A stretch of 18,856 nucleotides of DNA from positions 5,866,193 to 5,885,048 of the forward strand of contig NZ_JAUDRJ010000003.1 in NCBI RefSeq assembly GCF_030382115.1. Direction: 5' to 3'. Shown piece after piece: positions 14,339 to 18,856 of the stretch (its first letter is position 1; every line of letters begins with the position of its first letter). The notes beneath the pieces are model-generated. The model did not search any database, was not told where the DNA came from, and saw nothing but the letters and a program-made list of their open reading frames with translations. A program made the translations under genes and the position numbers. Source of the stretch: Nostoc sp. GT001 (GTDB taxonomy: Bacteria > Cyanobacteriota > Cyanobacteriia > Cyanobacteriales > Nostocaceae).

Positions 14339-15013
14339 ATGAGACTCTTCTCTTACTGCCTACGTTATGATGATGGCGCGGCTCCTAACCCATTCTGGGA
14401 ACTTTGCACTCTCGCAATTTGCAAGCCTGTTATCCGACGAGCCGCAAATATTGGAGATTGGATTGTAGGACTTGGTTCTACACAGTCACCAATTGGGAAT
14501 ATTACCGATTGCATTGTATATGCAATGCAGGTAACGGACAAAATGACATTGCGAAAATACGACGAGTTTTGCCGAATTTATAGTCCTCACAAAATTCCAA
14601 AATGGAACAGCGAAATATTTGAGTATCGTGTTGGTGATTGCATCTATGATTACAGTCAAGGAGAACAACCAGTATTGCGACCGAGTGTTCATGACATCAG
14701 TAATCAAAAAACAGATTTAGGCGGTATAAATGTTTTGATGTCACGGCACTTCTACTACTTCGGTGATAAGGCTGTTCATTTACCTGCTTCATTCACTCCA
14801 CTTGTTCATAAAAACCAAGGACATAAATCGACAGCCAATCAGCCATACGTAAAACCATTTGTAACTTGGATCGATAATTTAGGGTACACGCCTAATCAAG
14901 TACATGGTGAACCTCAACTCAAAAAGGAATTTATCTTAAACCCAGATATCAGCGGTTTCTGTGCCCGACGCAACCTGCAAGATGACGATGCTGATAAGAG
15001 GAGTAATTGCTAG
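14339..15013 (+). CDS. Nmad2-like protein (nucleotide-modification-associated domain 2)
   Basis: A 224-residue soluble protein that resembles, from memory, the Nmad2 family. That family was defined by Iyer, Aravind and colleagues in gene neighbourhoods for modified DNA bases; its biochemical activity is not established to my knowledge. Recognisable features are 'RYDDGAAPNPF' (9-19), 'CTLAICKPVIRR' (23-34), 'GDWIVGLGS' (39-47) with 'SPIGN' just after it, and 'SRHFYYFGDKAVHLP' (135-149). The Gly-Asp-Trp-Ile segment is reminiscent of PUA/EVE-like base-binding folds; that is an inference. The frame opens at GTG 14294, but the family-like sequence begins at ATG 14339, which I chose. There is no clear ribosome site. 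The last 15 residues are charged and look non-conserved. No glycosylase, kinase or methylase for a modification system is adjacent; a DUF29 gene follows after 81 bp. Confidence 0.7.
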   Translation: MRLFSYCLRYDDGAAPNPFWELCTLAICKPVIRRAANIGDWIVGLGSTQSPIGNITDCIVYAMQVTDKMTLRKYDEFCRIYSPHKIPKWNSEIFEYRVGDCIYDYSQGEQPVLRPSVHDISNQKTDLGGINVLMSRHFYYFGDKAVHLPASFTPLVHKNQGHKSTANQPYVKPFVTWIDNLGYTPNQVHGEPQLKKEFILNPDISGFCARRNLQDDDADKRSNC

Positions 15014-15094
15014 ATTACTTTTGTAAGATTATTCGTGGGTCAACATTGAGCAAAAATATGAGAAATGCCGCTGAAAACAGAGGGGTAAGTGTTG

Positions 15095-15532
15095 ATGAGT
15101 AAAACGACACTCTACAATCAGGACTTTCTGGTGTGGACACAGCAACAAGCTGAGTGCCTGAAGAAAGGACGCTGGGCTGAGTTAGATGTTGAACATTTGG
15201 TAGAGGAACTAGAGGCTTTGGGTCGGAGCGAACAAAAAGAACTTGGAAGTTATTTACAGGTGCTTTTAATGCACTTACTCAAATGCCAATATCAACCAGA
15301 GCGAAAAACCAAAAGTTGGGTTAAAACAATCTCAAATTGCCGAAATAAAATTCAAGATTGCTTAGAAGATACTCCCAGTTTGCAGCGCCTTCTAGAAGAC
15401 TGGGAGTGGATACAGAAATATTATCGCCGCGCTCGTCGAGATGCCGCAAATGAGACTCAAAAGCCAATAGAAACTTTTCCCTTTGAGTGTCCTTTTACTA
15501 TGGAACAACTTCTCGATCCTGAATTCCTCTAA
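15095..15532 (+). CDS. DUF29 family protein
   Basis: A 145-residue soluble, helical protein of the DUF29 family, abundant in cyanobacteria and of unknown function. The typical opening 'LYNQDFLVWTQQQAECLKKG' is followed by 'LDVEHLVEELEALGRSEQKEL' and 'LLMHLLKCQYQPERK' (about 57-71). It ends with the usual 'FPFECPFTMEQLLDPEFL'. ATG 15095 is preceded by GAGGGG at a 9-nt gap; the frame is also open from GTG 15089, which is too close to that site. It could be cotranscribed with the Nmad2-like gene upstream. Multiple DUF29 copies are the rule in these genomes, so no specific link to base modification should be drawn. Confidence 0.9.
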   Translation: MSKTTLYNQDFLVWTQQQAECLKKGRWAELDVEHLVEELEALGRSEQKELGSYLQVLLMHLLKCQYQPERKTKSWVKTISNCRNKIQDCLEDTPSLQRLLEDWEWIQKYYRRARRDAANETQKPIETFPFECPFTMEQLLDPEFL

Positions 15533-15802
15533 GTTAGACTGCTGAGACTCAGTAAGTAGGCATAATTAAACATAAAATAAAATACTAGTTAGTAGAGAGT
15601 GATTCATCGCTCAAAACAAAGATTATCGGCTTCCTCAAGGTGGAGGAACATTGCTGTAATTTAACATCGTGCGTGCATAAGCTAGCAAAAACCATAGGCA
15701 TCGCAAACTTACAATATTGATGATATCTATCCACCTCTGACTTTTTATTGCGATAATTCCCAAGGGGGACGCGCTCTCCACTGGTCAGTTAAAGGGGGAT
15801 AG

Positions 15803-17377
15803 ATGACACTCAAGCGGTTGGTTTTATTTTTTGTGATGACGCCGATAGCAGTTCTGTTAGCAGTTTCGGCTTTATTCGGCAGTTGGCAAGAACCTCAATT
15901 TCAAAGTCGTTTGGAACTATACCAAACAAATATTGCTTTACAAGCTCAAGCTTGGCAATCAGAAGATAGCGGTGATGACAAACTCCAGACCATTCGGGAA
16001 GCAATACTTGGTGAGCAACCCCTAGAAAGCGCTACAAAGCAGTATCAGGAGGCGCGTCAATCAGTTCAAGCTAATTTAGACAAAGTTAACAACAAACTTG
16101 CACAATTACGCTCTCAAGCTGAAATAACTCCCACGCCTCCGAAACCTCTACCAGACGCTCCTCCCACTATTAAAACTTCTAAACAGGGACAACAACAGTT
16201 ACAGCAGTCTTTTAAGCAATTACAAAAATTACTGGCTGAATTAGACCTGCGTTTGGGAATCTTACAAGCACAGCAAGGACAGACAGATACAGCCTTCAAG
16301 ACTTGGAGCGAATTACAACAACGCTCAGATATTAATTCAGGGTTTTGGGAAACCGCCGCTGTATTGACTGGACTGTGGAGCAATCCTCCTCGTATCCTCC
16401 CAAATGCTCAAGAACCAATTCAAAAGAATTTAGAAGGTTGGTTTCGCTCTACTGCTTTGGTTAAGTTATACCAACTTCAGCAACGACAAGATGCGTTATC
16501 AGCAGTAAAAGCCGCACAACAAGAATCTTCTGCTCAAGCAGTTGTTAAATTGGCAGTTATTGGCACTATTCCCACCTTGGCAGCTTTAATTGGTCTAATA
16601 CTGCTGATTTTATTATTTGCTCAACGCTTGTTGAAAGGAAAAGCCTCGTTATTAGCTCAAAATGCTGATATCCCTTGGTCAACGCCTTGGGGTGGTGAAA
16701 CGGTTTTGCAGGTTTTTATCATCGGCTTTTTCTTTATGGGGCAAATTTTTGTACCTTTGGTGATATCACTGCTACCTATCCCGCGTCCCATTGTGGATGT
16801 GCGACTTCAGGCATTTTCTGTGTTGGTTAGTTACTTCTTGGTGGCATTAGGTGCGCTGTTAGTACTGTATTTCTCTCTCAAGCGCTTTTTTCCACTACCA
16901 GAATTCTGGTTTCGCTTCCGTTTTCAAGATAACTGGTTTTTGTGGGGACTGGGAGGCTATTGCACGGCTTTACCTGTAGTTGTGGTGGTATCTTTGATTA
17001 ATCAGCAGCTATGGCAAGGACAGGGCGGGAGTAATCCTCTGTTGCAACTAGCTCTGGAAAGCCAAGATGGTATCGCACTTGGTATATTTTTCTCCACAGC
17101 GGCGATCGCAGCTCCATTTTTTGAAGAAATCCTATTTCGTGGTTTTTTGTTACCCTCTCTAACTCGTTACTTACCCGTGTGGGGATCGATTCTGATCAGT
17201 AGTTTGTTGTTTGCGATCGCTCACCTCAGCTTATCGGAAATTCTCCCCCTGACCGCATTGGGCATTGTCTTGGGAGTAGTCTACACGCGATCGCGCAATC
17301 TCCTCGCTCCTATGCTCCTCCACAGCCTTTGGAATAGTGGTACGCTATTAAGTTTATTCATTTTGGGTAGCACTTAA
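15803..17377 (+). CDS. CPBP-family intramembrane metalloprotease with long N-terminal region
   Basis: A 524-residue membrane protein of the CPBP (Abi, CAAX-protease/bacteriocin-processing) family. An N-terminal signal-anchor (about 6-26) is followed by roughly 220 Gln-rich, helical residues, with coiled-coil-like stretches around 75-105 and 127-175 and a Pro-rich break at 110-121. This part is probably outside the cytoplasm. About eight hydrophobic segments follow from residue 248. The protease core has all three motifs: Glu441-Glu442 and Arg446 in 'FFEEILFRGF', His474 in 'FAIAH', and His507/Asn511 in 'HSLWN'. Such proteins cleave membrane or prenylated substrates, and the bacterial substrates are mostly unknown. 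ATG 15803 has AAAGGGGG four to five bases upstream. It stands alone, with over 800 bp of non-coding sequence behind it. Confidence 0.93.
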   Translation: MTLKRLVLFFVMTPIAVLLAVSALFGSWQEPQFQSRLELYQTNIALQAQAWQSEDSGDDKLQTIREAILGEQPLESATKQYQEARQSVQANLDKVNNKLAQLRSQAEITPTPPKPLPDAPPTIKTSKQGQQQLQQSFKQLQKLLAELDLRLGILQAQQGQTDTAFKTWSELQQRSDINSGFWETAAVLTGLWSNPPRILPNAQEPIQKNLEGWFRSTALVKLYQLQQRQDALSAVKAAQQESSAQAVVKLAVIGTIPTLAALIGLILLILLFAQRLLKGKASLLAQNADIPWSTPWGGETVLQVFIIGFFFMGQIFVPLVISLLPIPRPIVDVRLQAFSVLVSYFLVALGALLVLYFSLKRFFPLPEFWFRFRFQDNWFLWGLGGYCTALPVVVVVSLINQQLWQGQGGSNPLLQLALESQDGIALGIFFSTAAIAAPFFEEILFRGFLLPSLTRYLPVWGSILISSLLFAIAHLSLSEILPLTALGIVLGVVYTRSRNLLAPMLLHSLWNSGTLLSLFILGST

Positions 17378-17778
17378 TACTAGTACAATACTGTTGCCAA
17401 AAACAAAAATATCTGATTTTATCACCATAGGTAGAGACAATTTACTAGTAATAATTGGTTATAAGCATAAATACTAGCTGAAAACCCAATTACGATAATG
17501 GCGAAAGCAAATTAAAGAATGCTATTAACATAGACAACAAACTATCTAGTTAAGCATTTATTCTCATTCGGGTAGATTTGAGCCATTTTTCGAGATGTTA
17601 ATTGTCTTCTTGAACCATTTTTAGCTGTCATAAATTGGAATGCAATTCCGGTTTGCGCTCATGGAAGTGGGGATCGGTAACTAAAAAGCGGTTAGAAAGA
17701 TATGGAAGATGCCTTTTGCGCTTCTAGATTCCCACTAGCCACACAGTTGTCTTGCCATTGTTGCGATGTCTACGGTGT

Positions 17779-17838
17779 CACTGAGCGTAGCCGTTCGCGC
17801 AGCGTCTCGTAGAGAAGTGCGGGCTACGCCTACGCAAA
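17779..17838. repeat. Interspersed palindromic repeat (REP-like), second copy
   Basis: It shares the core AGCGTCTCG.AGAGAAG with the copy at 2855-2918. The outer parts GCGTAGCC (17785-17792) and GGCTACGC (17822-17829) are inverted, so the whole can fold into a branched hairpin with TCTC/GAGA at its tip. Located in a long gap, away from any gene end. Confidence 0.7.
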
Positions 17839-18000
17839 AACATCCGGAAAGAATACTGATGGACTTGTAAAAAGTGGTGTATGTAGCAGCTTTTGCTGAT
17901 TATTTAAGATTGATTCTGCTCAAGATAAATTTCTGAGCTAAAAATCTGCAAAACTGCTGCACCAGGGTTTGCGATCGTCAAATCCAGCAAAAGTCATCAA

Positions 18001-18044
18001 GGAGCGCCAGTTCGGTCTAAACTGCAAGACATCTTGGCGTCTCC
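18001..18044 (+). other. Candidate structured element upstream of the TM2 gene
   Basis: GGAGCGCCA (18001-18009) pairs with TGGCGTCTCC (18035-18044) with one bulged T. Within it CAGTT/AACTG (18008-18024) and AAGA-CA-TCTT (18026-18035) can pair as alternatives. It lies about 155 bp upstream of the TM2 start. It could be a leader structure, a small-RNA fragment or chance. Confidence 0.3.
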
Positions 18045-18198
18045 TCTGGAATAAAAGCACGCTGATTTTAATTATTCATCTTGAGACTTGCTCAGACTGA
18101 AAAAATTAAAAATCTATTTATTAAGCAAGTAAATGTATTTGCTTCCATTACAATAAAGACTTTATTTTTATACTCACTTATCAAGGAGCAGCACTTAT

Positions 18199-18474
18199 AT
18201 GGCAAATCTCAACCCCAGTCACCCTACCAAACAACTTCTCGCTGGTTACTGTGGCATTATCCTGGGAGCATTCGGAGTTCATAAGTTTATTCTAGGATAC
18301 GCTTCGGAAGGCTTTATCATGTTAGTGATTTCTGTAGTTGGGGGTTCTTTTACCTACGGCGTTGCTTTGTTAGTTATGCAACTTGTAGGTCTAATTGAAG
18401 GCATGATTTACTTAAATAAATCCCCTGAAGGATTTGTAAATACCTATTTTGTGAATAAGCAAGGCTGGTTCTAG
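18199..18474 (+). CDS. TM2 domain-containing membrane protein
   Basis: A 91-residue protein made mostly of one TM2 domain: two membrane helices (about 14-31 and 37-64) joined by the short loop 'GVHKFILGYASEGFIML'. The H-K-F-x-L-G-Y-x-x-E-G pattern defines the family. Function is unknown in bacteria. The start is firm: ATG 18199 is preceded by AAGGAG with an 11-nt spacing. The C-terminus is short and ends 'VNKQGWF'. Single gene after a long gap, with a small stem-loop directly behind it. Confidence 0.92.
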   Translation: MANLNPSHPTKQLLAGYCGIILGAFGVHKFILGYASEGFIMLVISVVGGSFTYGVALLVMQLVGLIEGMIYLNKSPEGFVNTYFVNKQGWF

Positions 18475-18475
18475 T

Positions 18476-18494
18476 GCAAGAATAGCTTTCTTGC
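18476..18494 (+). terminator. Weak stem-loop after the TM2 gene
   Basis: GCAAGAA (18476-18482) and TTCTTGC (18488-18494) pair around a 5-nt loop one base after the TM2 stop codon. No T-run follows, so it is only a possible terminator. Confidence 0.35.
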
Positions 18495-18650
18495 TGGAAG
18501 CAGAAAATGATACCCACTTCCAAGCTTAGGATTGCAGCAAAAGCGCAGGGATAAAGGGCAGCAACCCAAAGAAAGATCCTTTTTCCCTTTCGCTTCACCC
18601 TTAGCAGAAGTTATATAGCACTTCTACCTCCTATATTTATTTTTATTGAT

Positions 18651-18856
18651 ATGCTTATTTTCAAAACTAAACAGCTTAATTGGGCAATATTCTTCTTGTT
18701 AGGCTTAGGATATTTCAGTGTTATGTCTCATTTAGAAATCAACTATTTCTTCAAAAACCTGATTGCGATCGCGCCAATACAGGTGGCAGCAATTATTTAT
18801 GTCACTTATCGACGTTGGAACTGTCAACCCCCTGTAGGGGAATTAAAAATTAAAAA
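18651..18856 (+). CDS. Start of a small membrane protein, cut by the window end
   Basis: From ATG 18651 an open frame runs off the window after 68 codons without a stop. It reads 'MLIFKTKQLNWAIFFLLGLG' and shows hydrophobic segments at about 10-25 and 36-51, followed by basic 'YRRW', as in a two-helix membrane protein. No clear ribosome site precedes it (the leader is T/A-rich). It contains a HIP1 site, like the other genes here. I do not recognise the family. Both hydrophobic segments and the shared strand with the TM2 gene make it plausible; translation is unproven. Confidence 0.55.
   Translation, partial: MLIFKTKQLNWAIFFLLGLGYFSVMSHLEINYFFKNLIAIAPIQVAAIIYVTYRRWNCQPPVGELKIK

Larger units (their letters stand above)
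17378..18198. other. Long non-coding stretch before the TM2 gene
   Basis: In 821 bp I see no supported gene; the frames present are short, start with TTG or lie in a repeat. It contains a REP-like repeat (17779-17838) and a compact structured segment (18001-18044). Around 17580-17630 a GA.CCATTTTT motif occurs twice. A decayed gene or a small RNA is possible, but nothing I read shows it. Confidence 0.5.

Noticed and set aside
17702..17812. A 36-codon Cys-containing plus-strand frame
   Set aside because: It ends inside the REP-like repeat and lacks a ribosome site.
18081..18284. A 67-codon plus-strand frame overlapping the TM2 gene
   Set aside because: It opens with TTG without a ribosome site, and the overlapping TM2 frame is clearly the real gene.

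Overview
The window looks like a chromosomal segment of a filamentous, probably heterocyst-forming, cyanobacterium of the Nostoc/Anabaena type. The sequence reasons are about twenty copies of the HIP1 octamer GCGATCGC in under 19 kb, heptameric tandem repeats between genes (for example 194-228 and 2786-2820), and several interspersed palindromic repeats. The gene content fits: ssb next to mreBCD, a PASTA-less Ser/Thr kinase with a proline-rich linker, DUF29 and CPBP-type proteins. I recall the same ssb/mreBCD arrangement from Anabaena; that is memory, not a search.

Layout. A CPA2-type cation/proton antiporter (minus) diverges from an exported SIMPL-domain gene (plus) that carries a one-base frameshift beside a HIP1 site. 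ssb (minus) diverges from the rod-shape operon mreB-mreC-mreD (plus). A long wobble-compatible hairpin built from 11-bp repeats lies between mreB and mreC. ribD follows on the plus strand, then a small unknown protein and a membrane-anchored Ser/Thr kinase, both minus. After a repeat-rich gap comes an acidic TerB-like protein (minus), which diverges from a GH13 amylase with a C-terminal CBM20 starch-binding domain (plus). The right third is all plus: an Nmad2-like protein (a family linked to DNA base modification), a DUF29 protein, a CPBP membrane protease with a large N-terminal extension, a TM2-domain protein, and the start of a small membrane protein cut by the window end.

How the genes work together. 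Only mreBCD is a convincing functional operon: cytoskeletal filament plus two inner-membrane partners for cell elongation. The rest are single housekeeping or accessory genes with their own upstream regions. No transposase, tRNA, rRNA or CRISPR array was seen. The most unusual items are the mreB-mreC hairpin, the broken SIMPL gene, the orphan Nmad2-like gene, the TerB fusion protein, the dyad-rich region between the TerB-like and amylase genes, and a 91-bp MITE-like element at 10450-10540.
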